Origin: Oehlia diaphana
Lineage: Eukaryota > Glomeromycota > Glomeromycetes > Glomerales > Glomeraceae
Assembly: GCA_003833135.1 (NCBI GenBank)
Contig: QZLH01002180.1
Span: 4,987 to 16,420, forward strand
Direction: 5' to 3'
DNA: 11,434 nucleotides
Shown: positions 1 through 9,400 of the stretch, in pieces
Numbering within the stretch: the stretch's first letter is position 1
How the letters are laid out: each line of letters opens with the position of its first letter
Notes under the pieces: generated by a model
Databases searched by the model: none
What the model was told of the DNA's origin: nothing
What the model saw: only the letters and a program-made list of their open reading frames with translations
Translations under genes and position numbers: made by a program

Positions 1-26
1 AAAAAAAAAAAACAAACAAGAAAAAG

Positions 27-60
<34 letters not shown>

Positions 61-485
61 GTGAACATATGATCCAGAAATTTTTACTCATTATATATCA
101 TTATATCAGTGATAATCATATGATATTGTATTTATTTGTTCGTTTAAGCAGCATTTCTAAGGAATTCATACATCTCTCAAATATTTTTTAATAACAGATA
201 AATATTTACCAATTTTTATTTAATCGGAAAAAAAAAATTTTAAAAAATCAAAAATTAAGTAGTTACTCCAATAATTATTTCATTATAAGATATTTAAAGG
301 TACTCCCTATGAAATTTCAAGTATAAAGTTACGTTTGTTAAAACTAATTAAGTGGGGCGAATGGATATTTAAATTTACTTATTGTTCAGTAAATGACATA
401 TTTTTATGAGACATCCAATAATGAAATCAATATTAGTTCCGCAATATTACTAATGACTGACGACCGACCTCAGTATTATGTCACC

Positions 486-507
486 ATCCAATAACTATTT
501 ATTGGAT
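486..507. repeat. Perfect 9 bp hairpin
   Basis: ATCCAATAA (486-494) pairs with TTATTGGAT (499-507) across the loop CTAT. CATCCAATAA also occurs at about 412. It may be a remnant of a small transposon; no wider inverted ends were found. Confidence 0.5.
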
Positions 508-779
508 AAATGTTTGATAGAAGCGTCTTGTATTCAACAGAGATATTTCGTGAAGTTGTTCCACTCCACATACTATTTTTTATAAAATTATTATTGTAAG
601 CTATATTGATTTACCTGGTTTGAGTTCAATTTCATTTTATTATTTTTATTACTTGAAAAAATACGAAAAAAGGACAATTATAGATAGACTGTATTCCTGA
701 TTTTCCATTAATGAACAATTATTAAAGTATTGAATTTTATTAAATTTATTAGGCTAAATCTTAATTTTTGCTTACTCCT

Positions 780-822
780 TGTGTTTGTGATGTGATGTTT
801 GTGATGTTTGTAGTGTTTGTGA
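780..822. repeat. TG-rich minisatellite-like tract
   Basis: Five imperfect GTGTTTGTGAT / GTGATGTTT units run head to tail. This is low-complexity tandem repetition with no coding potential, lying about 300 bases beyond the end of the F-box gene. Confidence 0.65.
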
Positions 823-951
823 AATTTTTTTATATGCATTATATTAAAACGACAAATAAATAAATAAACAGATACGATTTTGCGTGTTGATTGTAAATTC
901 TATCTACGAAAAAAAAGCATGAAACATGAAATGATAATATAAACGGACGAT

Positions 952-1045
952 ATTAAAATATTAACGAAAATCTATAAAGTGTAAATATAAATATTAAACG
1001 AAAATCTATATAAATATAAATAAATAATAACGAAAATAAAAATTC
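952..1045. repeat. Short tandem repeat with CGAAAATCTATA units
   Basis: ATTAACGAAAATCTATAAAG, then ATTAAACGAAAATCTATATA, then a third partial AATAACGAAAATAAAA, spaced about 35-40 bases apart. This is AT-rich tandem duplication downstream of the F-box gene. Confidence 0.5.
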
Positions 1046-1123
1046 TAAAAGTTCTAAATAAATAAATTGTACGGAAATCTAAATAAATTTCAGCTTATGA
1101 ATATACTTGTCCGCGTTACGCAT

Positions 1124-2653
1124 CTAAATGAATTCTATTCTAACTTCATCCCAATATTGACCTTTTTGATAATGATTTTGTAAACTTTTAACAAAATAAA
1201 GATTATTTTTAATAATATAATTATCGATAATATTAGAATAATCATTAAAATTCACATTTGTGGGTAATCTCCAAGATAGAACATTAATTTTATTTCTATT
1301 AATATTCAAAAAATCATTTAATCCATTTGGAGAAATAATCCAACCATTTACTTCAAGTGAAGTAATGGATTGAGGAATTTTTTTTAACCAATTATCAATA
1401 TGAATTGAACCACCATCACTTTGTACGATAAATCTTTCTAATTTATTTAATGATTTAAATAATTCAAATAAAAGTAATAATTGATTATAACCAATATCCA
1501 ATCCAAGTGTGGTTAAGTTATTACAATAATTTTTAATGTGATGAAATATTGAGTTTGAAAGTGATGACGTATTTAAAATTAATTCGGATAAATTATTTCC
1601 TAGATTTTTAATTAATTCGAGAATTTCTTTTGTGGGATAATTTTCAGTATTTGAAAAATAATCATCATTATTAATTTCTAATGAGATTAATTTAGGAAAT
1701 TTAACATTTAATAATTCTTTCATGACATTATTGGTCAAATTATAACAATTTTTAAATCTAAGTTCTTTGAGATTTTCACTAAAATCGGAAATATATTTTA
1801 AGGCATTTTCATCTTTACCAAATGATACGTGATTAAAATGAATTTCTTTTAAAGTATTTTTTTGAGATTTAAGTGAAGAAAGAATTTCAGTTATTCCTTT
1901 ACTAACTTGATTTATAGTCACTTTTTCAATTCCTTGTTGAGTTTTAATTAATTTGCTTATAGTTGAATTTACAATACCGACATTATCATTATTCCAATCA
2001 TCATTTTCGAAAATGATTATATTCTTAATTGTTGTTGTTGATTGTGCTATTACTTTAAGTATTTCATTATTTGCATTATCATTTGAGCAATGTAATGTAT
2101 TTAATCTATTTAAACTAATATTTAAAGAAGAAGAAAATGAAATAAATTCACAACGAGTTCGTCTCCTTAATTCCCTTGAAATATCAATTTTTAAATGTTC
2201 TAAAAGTGGTGAATTATTTAAAAACATTTTTAACATTTCCTTTGATAACATAATTGAAAATATTTGATCTTTTTTTGATGGAAAACTTTTGATTTCTTCA
2301 TTATTCTCAGTTTTATCGTTATTAAATAATACCCAATCTAATATTGCATCATAAATCTTCATGAATGAAACTTTTTGAAGATATGAAGGATATTTAATGA
2401 GTGTTTTATTATGATTTATGGTACGAGTAATAGATTTTGTTTGTTCATCACAATAATTAAAATAAATTGTTACAAGTTTTCTTGGATTTTTCTTAATTAT
2501 ATTAAACGGATACTTCCATAATAATGGAATTATATGTTCACACCATGTACGATTAACTAATAAACATGAATATAACGTATTAATATCTTTCGAATTTATA
2601 TGTGAAATTATTTCTCGAATAATATCATTAGGAATATGAGTTGTCGTATTCAT
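1124..2653 (-). CDS. F-box protein with degenerate leucine-rich repeats
   Basis: Single-exon gene of 509 residues. Residues about 7-53 form an F-box: a proline-led 'IPNDIIREI' helix, a central 'LYSCLLVNRTWCEHIIPLLW' stretch and the closing 'YPF'. F-boxes bind Skp1 and dock the protein in an SCF ubiquitin ligase. The rest is rich in Leu, Ile and Asn, with spaced leucine-rich-repeat-like units such as 'LKELRFKNC' (about 295), 'LSELILNTSSL' (about 354) and 'ITSLEVNGW' (about 429), which would choose the substrate. No membrane segment or signal peptide is seen. The start is well supported: an in-frame TAA lies two codons upstream of the ATG and an A sits at -3. The gene ends in TAG, and no AATAAA appears on the minus strand in the roughly 150 bases after the stop. 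The family is greatly expanded in Glomeromycotina, so the substrate cannot be inferred. Family call confident; the role in an SCF complex is inference. Confidence 0.9.
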   Translation of the reverse strand: MNTTTHIPNDIIREIISHINSKDINTLYSCLLVNRTWCEHIIPLLWKYPFNIIKKNPRKLVTIYFNYCDEQTKSITRTINHNKTLIKYPSYLQKVSFMKIYDAILDWVLFNNDKTENNEEIKSFPSKKDQIFSIMLSKEMLKMFLNNSPLLEHLKIDISRELRRRTRCEFISFSSSLNISLNRLNTLHCSNDNANNEILKVIAQSTTTIKNIIIFENDDWNNDNVGIVNSTISKLIKTQQGIEKVTINQVSKGITEILSSLKSQKNTLKEIHFNHVSFGKDENALKYISDFSENLKELRFKNCYNLTNNVMKELLNVKFPKLISLEINNDDYFSNTENYPTKEILELIKNLGNNLSELILNTSSLSNSIFHHIKNYCNNLTTLGLDIGYNQLLLLFELFKSLNKLERFIVQSDGGSIHIDNWLKKIPQSITSLEVNGWIISPNGLNDFLNINRNKINVLSWRLPTNVNFNDYSNIIDNYIIKNNLYFVKSLQNHYQKGQYWDEVRIEFI

Positions 2654-2660
2654 TTTTTTT

Positions 2661-2800
2661 TATTTTATAGTAAAAAGAAAAAAAAATTTCCCTTTTCTTT
2701 TTTTTTTAAAAAAAAATGAAAATGAAAATGTAAAAAAAAAGAGATTTTTGTTTTGATTCTGTGCTTCCTTTGGGCACTTGTATATTTATGTATATTTTTT
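2661..2800 (-). promoter_or_regulatory. A/T-rich leader and possible TATA region of the F-box gene
   Basis: Directly upstream of the F-box ATG there is a run of A and T tracts (2654-2735), including CTATAAAATA at 2661-2670 only 8-17 bases from the start codon. That is too close for a classical TATA box unless the leader is extremely short. A second TATA-like stretch lies at about 2781-2800. This is sequence resemblance only; no transcript start can be placed. Confidence 0.25.
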
Positions 2801-4152
2801 TTCTGCTTTACAAACATACAAACATAATTACATCTCAACTAAAAATAGATCTTAAAAATTAAGCGATCAGACCAAATTTAGAAGTATTTGTTCAATAAAA
2901 ACAAACAAATGTTTCATTAAAATTAAAAAAAGCATGTGATTTGCCGCCCAATATGTTGATCGGTCGATATTTGGGCTGTCGTGGCTGAACCTCGCACAAA
3001 TTAAAGTTACCTATAAAAAAAATAGTCCCCTGAATATGGATTAATACATTTTGGAAATTTATGTCCTTATATGTATGTGACGTTTATTAACGTCGATTTC
3101 TAAAAAAAAAACTCCGAGATTTGCGTAATGACACGAGTTTACGTGATCTGCGAAAGATCGTTAATATATGGCGTGCAGATACTATTATATTCTAACTGTT
3201 AAATGGAAATATTTTTTAATTACGTAATTCCCCAATAATCAGCATTTCACTAGACGGATTTACTATATTTGCAAGTCTCTTTGCAGATTTTTTTTTTTTA
3301 GCAAGAAATCGTCGATATTATAATCTGGATTTTAAAAAATTATATATTTATTTCTATAAATGGATGTTGAACTAAAAAAAGTTATACCGTAATTTATAAT
3401 TTAAAATTGTAAATAATAAATATACAGTATCATATACTATATACGTACTGTATATGTATCTCAACTACCTCAATAATATCTTATACTCGTCCCATTAAAT
3501 ACTTTCATATGTCTCCGTTCTAGTTGCAGGTATTTTTAGCGTATGATTAAACTTTGAATTTAGTAAGTGCATGGCGGCAAGTATAGTTATAATAATAGGA
3601 TGAGTCTTGTAATACATCTCAAATTTGTATCATCAAATGTAGGTGTTTATTGATATTTTCCGCATTCTTTATATAATTATGCAACGTAATTATAATGATT
3701 CTCACAGATTATTACCCTTCCTCCAGTTGTATAATATTAATTTAAAATTTTCGATTTTAGGAAAATATAGGTCCGATCTTTTTTGTATTTCAAGTTCTCA
3801 TTCGTTACTTGAAAATTTCTTACTTCTGTTTTTGATTCTCGCCGTATTTTAGTAATGATTATTTATTTGAGGGCTATTGGTGCTAAAAATTAAACATTGT
3901 TTCGTTACTTCTTTTGATTTTCTCTTTATTTCTTCCTTTTCATTTATTATGGTTCTTACCATCATATTTATGGATGCCGTCGGAATTGCCAAATAGAAAT
4001 TACGGCATTTTATTATTTAACAAATCATCAAGACCAGCATTATAGATTTACGGATTAAAAATTATCTACGACATAACCAGAAAAAAATACTTACCTTGTG
4101 TAATATTTGTATTTTTGACATTAAATGATTATGGCATTACGACGATTTAATA
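2736..4152. other. Intergenic region without a supportable gene
   Basis: All frames are broken. It holds minor palindromes: GCCCAATAT with ATATTTGGGC around 2946-2976, AATTACGTAATT at 3218-3229, and ATGCCGT with ACGGCAT around 3974-4007. Two A/T tracts near 3100 and 3290 are loosely inverted relative to each other. The only open stretch, 3643-3852 plus, shows no recognisable protein. Confidence 0.6.
3421..3454. repeat. Perfect 9 bp inverted repeat in AT-rich DNA
   Basis: TATACAGTA (3421-3429) pairs with TACTGTATA (3446-3454) across a 16-base loop. No associated gene. Such palindromes are common in AT-rich DNA. Confidence 0.4.
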
Positions 4153-4543
4153 TACAATCAAACCTCGATATAACGAACTCGTGGTTCAAGGGCAAAAGTT
4201 CGGTATATAGTAGAAGTTCGGTATGTTAATTTTTTTATGTACCGAACTTCATAAGTTTTACAGTAGCAATTCGGTATATAAAGTTATCACGGGATTAAAG
4301 AATATTAATTTTGGCCAGAAATTAAGATTTAACAGTATAAATTATGTGAAATTTCAACCACGTGATCAAGTTCGGTAAAATATTTTTTATATGCTTTATT
4401 ATAAACGGTAAATCATTATTTGTATTAGACTTAGTTCTACTACTCTTTAAGAAATAAAATAAATAATAACGGTAAATCATAAAAGTTCGATACACGTTAT
4501 ATCAAGTTTATATGAAATTCGGTATATCGAGATTTTTTTAAAT
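4153..4543. mobile_element. Diverged pogo-like inverted-repeat element, about 390 bp
   Basis: The left end reads AAACCTCGATATAACGAAC (4159-4177). The right end, reverse complemented, reads ATCTCGATATACCGAAT (about 4517-4534), giving imperfect terminal inverted repeats around CTCGATATA. This type of end resembles pogo/Tigger-like members of Tc1/mariner, which insert at TA; a TA lies at 4153-4154. Inside are repeated GTTCGGTA motifs at about 4198, 4217, 4371 and 4517, an inverted copy at 4240-4250, and the direct repeat ACGGTAAATCAT (4405-4416 and 4469-4480). There is no transposase frame. The exact right end is uncertain, and the family is inferred from resemblance alone. Confidence 0.55.
4213..4250. 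repeat. Perfect 11 bp inverted repeat inside the pogo-like element
   Basis: GAAGTTCGGTA at 4213-4223 pairs exactly with TACCGAACTTC at 4240-4250 across a 16-base T-rich loop. The same core recurs across the element, so it could be an internal transposase-binding motif or only a trace of repeat multiplication. Confidence 0.7.
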
Positions 4544-4891
4544 AATATGAACCCGGTTTTTAAAAAAAAGTTCGAAGAATATACATTTATGGTTAATCTT
4601 ATTTTGGACTTTCTAGTTTGGATAGTTCGCAACTATTTAACATTCTGGACTTAAAGTACGAATTAGAATTTACGGAAAGTATTCACTAAGAATTGTTTAT
4701 ATACTAAACTAACTTGAAAGATAGTAATAATAGCCAATAGCTCAATTTTACTTTAGTCATTAACAATAAATGTTAAATTTGTTTATTAGCAGATGGAGCT
4801 AGAATAAGTGGTTATGAATTGTGACTTGCGACAATTTACATATCAAGAAAACTAACAAGAAAGGATTTGCTTTATCTCCGCAGCTTGGTAA
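4544..4891. other. Intergenic region, nothing recognised
   Basis: AT-rich sequence between the pogo-like element and the pseudogene. If the pseudogene was once longer, the rest of its coding sequence should lie here on the minus strand, but I found no match to the intact gene. Confidence 0.5.
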
Positions 4892-5150
4892 CAATATTAC
4901 ATATGACTCTACCAGGTAAATAAAATTAATTTTTGATATAAATTGATAAGATTAAACAATTATCGTTTAAAATAGTAATTCCAGGCGCTATTATTGATAG
5001 AAAATACTTTTGTCATCACGTAAACTATGTAACATAACTTATAAAAGTAGCCAATATTTAAATTTTAACAATATTTTCATCGTCTTTGCCATCCTGTAAT
5101 TGATTGAATAGGATAAGATCATACAATTATTATATTTAAGCGCGTTGGCG
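4892..5150 (-). pseudogene. Decayed partial copy of the TPR gene (N-terminal part)
   Basis: This stretch aligns in the same order and strand with 9589-10037 of the large gene, which encodes about residues 122-272. Anchors: a 20-base identical match at 5013-5032 (gene 9791-9810, encoding the LHSLRDD region), a 15-base match at 5095-5109 (gene 9890-9904), and TTAAGCGC at 5136-5143 (gene 10023-10030). Between them lie clearly related but diverged blocks, for example TGATAAGAT...CAATTATC at about 4945-4965 against the gene at about 9659-9679. The copy is about 190 bases shorter because of several deletions. In the frame of the best-kept segment there is a TAA at 5039-5041. I see no continuation of the gene on either side. 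It is a relic, not a functional gene. Confidence 0.85.
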
Positions 5151-5208
5151 AATTTTTTCGTAATAATAATATAATTTATAAAAATATTCAAATTTTATTC
5201 GTCTGTGA

Positions 5209-5298
5209 TGCATAAGTTTACACAAGTTTACGTAAATTTTTATAAGAAATTTACAAAAACTTTACAAGTTTATGCATATTTACACAAATTTACGTACT
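5209..5298. repeat. Direct repeat, about 63 bp period, with iterated TTTACACAA/TTTACGTA
   Basis: ATGCATAAGTTTACACAAG starting at 5209 recurs as ATGCATATTTACACAAAT at about 5273, each followed by TTTACGTA. More loosely related TTTACAA copies lie between. This is two diverged units of one tandem repeat. Confidence 0.6.
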
Positions 5299-5588
5299 AA
5301 GTTTACACCCCGTCGCAGGGTTACGCCTAAAAAAATTCTTGAATTCCCCAATGTGGGTTCTACTGCATTCTTTTTTAGAGTGTAAAATTTGGGATTGAAA
5401 AAATTAAGTAAACTCGCTATTTTTTTTTTTTTTTAACTTAAAAAGCATGTGTCATTGTGTCACATACATAAAAGCTGTATATATAACAAATAACAAAATG
5501 TGTGTACTGAGAGAAGCAATAATAAGTTGAACTAAATTGTAACCTTATAAAATATTTTATCCGTTATTTCTATAAAAACTCCGTAAAA

Positions 5589-5685
5589 ATGAGCCTTTCA
5601 CGGATCCATTTACGGAAAATGTAAATAATTCGATAAATTCCGGGATATAAGGTTATTAATTCCGGAAATATGAGTCTTTTACGGA
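5589..5685. repeat. Direct repeat pair ATGAGYCTTTYACGGA, 81 bp apart
   Basis: ATGAGCCTTTCACGGA at 5589-5604 and ATGAGTCTTTTACGGA at 5670-5685 differ at two positions. Further TTACGGAAAA and TTCCGG motifs lie around them. This is probably a decayed tandem duplication or transposon remnant. Confidence 0.55.
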
Positions 5686-6109
5686 AAAAAGACGGAATAT
5701 AAAAAAGATCGACCTTTTTTACAGGATAAATACTATTAATTAGTTTCTTGTTTTTATGAAGTTTAATTATTTAATATTATTTTGAATAATAAGAATAGTA
5801 AATATTAAAAAGTAAACAAGTTTAATAAATATTGTATAAAATTGTTACTTACTGGCTAAAAACTCAAAATTTGTGCTATTTGTTTCTTTACAATATTTGG
5901 TTAAGGTTATTTATATTTACGGATTTATTGATTTATTGACTTTACGCAAAGGAAATTTTTCTTCTCATATATATATATATTCAAATTATTAGTGATATTA
6001 AATACGTTTTGAACTTAAATTTATTAAACGCAATAGAAAGTCAATAATGAAACCTTTTATGCTTAAACTAACTATAAGCATAAATTTTTTATTGTTTAAC
6101 CCTAACCTT

Positions 6110-6117
6110 GTTGCGAC
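6110..6117. repeat. Left target-site duplication of the hAT-like MITE
   Basis: GTTGCGAC, identical to the copy at 6352-6359 and directly abutting the element end. Because C and G flank the element on each side, the boundaries could also be read as CAGGACCC...GGGTCCTG with a 6-base repeat; the 8-base reading is the longest exact one. Confidence 0.8.
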
Positions 6118-6351
6118 AGGACCCAGAATATATATATATAGGGGTGATGAAAATAAATTTTTTACTATGAGCTGTACGCATTTTTTCAGGGCCGGAATTA
6201 TGATAATGTCAGCCAGTTACTATAATAGGAAATAAAATTCTGACTTGCATTATCAAAAATTATCTAAAAAAGGAAAGATTTTCATGATTTTTTTAGTTTA
6301 AAATACGCAAACTCAAACCTGACCCTTTTATATACTATATTTCTGGGTCCT
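6118..6351. mobile_element. Non-autonomous hAT-like MITE, 234 bp
   Basis: The element begins AGGACCCAGAA at 6118-6128 and ends with the exact reverse complement TTCTGGGTCCT at 6341-6351. Looser inverted similarity continues inward for about 33 bases through AT repeats to GGGGT/AAGGGT. It is flanked by a perfect 8-base direct repeat GTTGCGAC (6110-6117 and 6352-6359), the target-site duplication length of hAT transposons. Inner inverted repeats (GATAATGTCAGCCAG near 6208 and CTGACTTGCATTATC near 6240) make it foldback-like. It has no transposase and must have been moved in trans. It lies about 105 bases beyond the stop of the TPR gene. The hAT assignment rests on the duplication length. Confidence 0.82.
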
Positions 6352-6359
6352 GTTGCGAC
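6352..6359. repeat. Right target-site duplication of the hAT-like MITE
   Basis: GTTGCGAC, identical to the copy at 6110-6117. The match is undecayed, which suggests a fairly recent insertion, although eight bases is a small sample. Confidence 0.8.
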
Positions 6360-6398
6360 TTATATATTATAAATATAAACAAATAAGTTATAACCACT

Positions 6399-6411
6399 TT
6401 TATTATTTATT
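6399..6411 (-). terminator. Poly(A) signal pair for the TPR gene
   Basis: Two AATAAA hexamers on the minus strand, at 6406-6411 and 6399-6404, lie about 46-60 bases after the TAA stop. They sit between the stop codon and the hAT-like element. Their position suits cleavage and polyadenylation just upstream of, or inside, that element. In such AT-rich DNA AATAAA arises often by chance, so the distance is the main support. Confidence 0.5.
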
Positions 6412-6456
6412 AGAGATGATATTTAATATACTGTACATAGTGTAACTAATTCTAAT

Positions 6457-9400
6457 TTATAAGCTACTAATAATATCTTTTAATTCAAGCAAATTTTCTG
6501 TTTCTTTCCTTAAAAAATACTTGTCTTTAAATGTTTCTGGAATGTTATTTGTGTAAGATGGTATTAAATGATCCATTTTAGGAAAATAAATTTTTTCTTT
6601 ACGATCACAATTAGGAATAATTCTTACATATTCTATTTGCTATAGAAGATAAAGGGATGATAATGTTATTTTCTGTCATGTATACTATGCATATTGAAAG
6701 AATGAAAATAAAATTGCATACCATGTCAATAGAATCCTTTTTTGTTTCAATTGAAAGTTGTATTTTATTATGTTTATTTAGGTATATGGAGCGTAATGGC
6801 ACATATAAAATCCAACCTAAACCTTCAAGTTCCAATAAATCCTCATATGTTAAGACATGTTTTTTTTCTCTATTTTCCATATAAATCTTATGTGAAATTA
6901 TATAATTAATTCATATATTAGTTGTTGTTAACTAATTAAATTAAATAAAGAAAACATTAATTGTTAATTAAACTTACTGGAATTTTTTCAACTACAAATC
7001 TAATAAAACAGTCTGGTGAAATTATTTTTTTGATATTTATTTTCCAAATTATGTCATAGCATTTTTTTTCAGTGGGGAAAATATCAGCAATAGAAAATTT
7101 GGGTAATCTTAAATTGTTTTTAAGAGATAATGTGCGCCTTGAAAATCAAGATTATTAAAGTCATTAATTTATATATGATTACCTAAATTGTAAATACTAT
7201 TATAAATATATTTACCTATTTAAATTGCTTTTTTGAAATTGATAATTATAATTAAATTTCATAAGATTGGACATAAAATAAATCCCTTGTTCTATAGTAA
7301 ATAATTGATATGCAGTAATTAGTTTACGGAATATTAAATTTGAATGTACTTTGAATGTACTTACCTCTATACATATAAAGGTCAAAATAATTACTAGTAA
7401 TTCCAAGTTGAACAAAGTTATTAAGATATGATTTACATAAGTATAACCAAAAATCTGAATATTTTTGTAATAAATAAACTAATAAGATATCTTCATTTGG
7501 AACAAACAAACTATCTAAATCTGATGCTGCGTCTTCATATTTTTCTAATTCAATATTTATTTTGCATCTCATAAAAAGTAATGATTTATCATGATTACTA
7601 ACATTAGTGGATTGATTAACATTAGCAAATTGGTTAATCTCAGCAATAAGATTATGATAATTTGGTGAACACTTTAAATTATAATCAATATTAGAAATTT
7701 GAGAAAGATAATTGCTTGAATCTTTCAAGTACATTTTTTCTATATCATTATTAAATGCTGCCATAGAATTACTATTCTCTTCCATTATTATAATATATAT
7801 TAATCCTTTACAATAATATGCTAAAATATTTGAAATATCCAACTGTATGACACTATTAAAATCTGATAATGCTTTATTGTATTCTTGAAGAGCAAAATAT
7901 CCCATTGCTCTTCTATTTAAAATATGAACATTTTCTGGATCTATATTAACTGCTTCTGTAAAATATAATATAGCATCATTATACTTTTCCATTTTACTTA
8001 AAATTTCTCCATAATAACATAAAATTAATGAATCTTTCTCATTAATATTGAGCAATTTATCTAACATCTTTAGAGTATCTGAGAATTTTCCTTGCTTTTC
8101 ATAAATATAAGCACAATATTTAAGACATAAATAATTATCAGGATCATTTTGTAATGCAATGTTAAAATTTTTTAAAGCATATTCACTATGATTATTATTA
8201 TAATAGCTAATTCCAAGCATTGTATATGAATTACTTGTTTTAACATTACAATATGTTAAATCTCTTACTGTATCATTATAATTGCCTTGTTTAAATTGTA
8301 TTTCTCCGCGAATATGCCAAGCAATTGGTTTTATTCCTTTTAATTTAATAGCTTCATTTATATATAAATATGCTTGTTTATAATCATTAAGGCATCTATA
8401 AGTATAAGCTAAAATACATCTCATAGAATAACTTTTCGGAAAAATTTTAAGGAATTCTTTACACCAATGTTCAGCATTTTTATAATTTTTTTCTTTTAAT
8501 TCTTTAATAGCACTTAGATATGTTTGATGCCGTTTTCTTCCAATATGAAATATTGATTTTAATGATATATTTGAATTAAATTTAATTACTTTTAGAAATT
8601 TCTTTTTCTTAGTTAATATAAGATCAACTTCTGAATCACTTGAATCACTATCATAATGGTTAATATTTGTTGAATCTTCTTTTTCAGTTGAAGGTAAAAT
8701 ATGTCCAGATTCAGAAAATTGTGAATACAAATGTTTGTAAATAACATTTTGTGGTAAATATCTAATATCATTATTTTCAATATTTTCTCTACATTCAGGG
8801 CAATTTTTTTGTTTCAATTTTTTTAAACTATTAAATGATAATATATGTTGGCATTTTAAAACACATAATTTGTTTGTTGGTTCATGACCAATTGGGCAAG
8901 TCATTTCATTTGCAATCATTTCTAAAATTTCACTCAATTTTGAAATGTTTTTCGTTAAGTTTGTATTTTTCTCTTTTCCCTTTCCCTTTCCTTTTTCAAT
9001 ATCATAATTTAATAGATTAAATTCATCTGTGCATTTTTTTTTAACAAATGTTAATAAATTTTTGAATTTTTCTGAAGATTCTGTTGTTGAACTGTTACAA
9101 TTCAATTTTTGAACGTATTGATCAAAATCAATTTCAATCAATGAAAACATTTGATTATTAATATTATGTAAATGAAATAATATTTCAATTGCTTTAAATT
9201 GAATGAAACTGCTTGGAGCTCTGTTAAGTGATTCAATTGCTAAATAATAACATAGACCATGAGTGGATTTTAGAGTGGATTTTTGAATAAGGTTTTGTGC
9301 AAGATCTAATATTCCAAACCATAATGTATGTGGTAAAGCAAGAGGTTCATTTTCAGCAAGACCATTGATAAAACTTCCAGTATTTCTTAAAATTTTAACA

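Larger units (their letters stand above)
1..1123. other. Intergenic region without a gene
   Basis: It opens with a poly(A)-like tract (1-57, interrupted by a few C and G). The rest is AT-rich with many stops in all frames. It contains the hairpin at 486-507, the TG tract at 780-822 and the tandem units at 952-1045. No RNA gene was recognised. Confidence 0.7.
5151..6109. other. Intergenic region with decayed repeats
   Basis: Holds the direct repeats at 5209-5298 and 5589-5685. Around 5301-5387 there is a loose nested inverted structure: TTTACAC with GTGTAAA outside, and CCTAAAAAA with TTTTTTAG inside. It looks like remnants of small transposons. No gene seen. Confidence 0.5.

Noticed and set aside
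1..57. A poly(A) tract as a retrotransposon tail
   Set aside because: The window starts here, so no element body or target duplication can be seen; simple A-richness is common in this genome.
1953..2267. Plus-strand open frame of 104 codons
   Set aside because: It lies antisense to the F-box coding region and has no recognisable protein features; a shadow of the real gene.
3087..3320. Possible third inverted-repeat element (GATTTCT plus A tract at both sides)
   Set aside because: The similarity is mostly poly(A)/poly(T), with only seven or so informative bases and no target duplication.
3643..3852. Plus-strand frame of 69 codons
   Set aside because: Hydrophobic but without a recognisable domain or gene context, and length expected by chance in AT-rich DNA with T-rich codons.
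6047..6235. Plus-strand frame of 62 codons
   Set aside because: It crosses the left end of the hAT-like element and its 8 bp duplication, so it is a chance frame.
6611..6880. Minus-strand frame of 89 codons as a separate gene
   Set aside because: Its first part is exon 5 of the TPR gene and the rest is read-through of intron 5.
6657..6884. Plus-strand open frame of 75 codons
   Set aside because: Antisense to exon 5 and intron 5 of the TPR gene, with no motif of its own.
7172..7179. Alternative acceptor CAATTTAG for intron 3
   Set aside because: Using it shifts the frame and loses the 53-codon open exon that fits the family tail.
7212..7415. Minus-strand frame of 67 codons as a separate gene
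   Set aside because: Its last 25 or so codons are exon 3 of the TPR gene; the remainder is intron 2 and an out-of-frame part of exon 2.
8835..9020. Plus-strand open frame of 61 codons
   Set aside because: Antisense to the RING and basic-tract region of the TPR gene; its Phe/Leu-rich product mirrors Lys-rich coding on the other strand.
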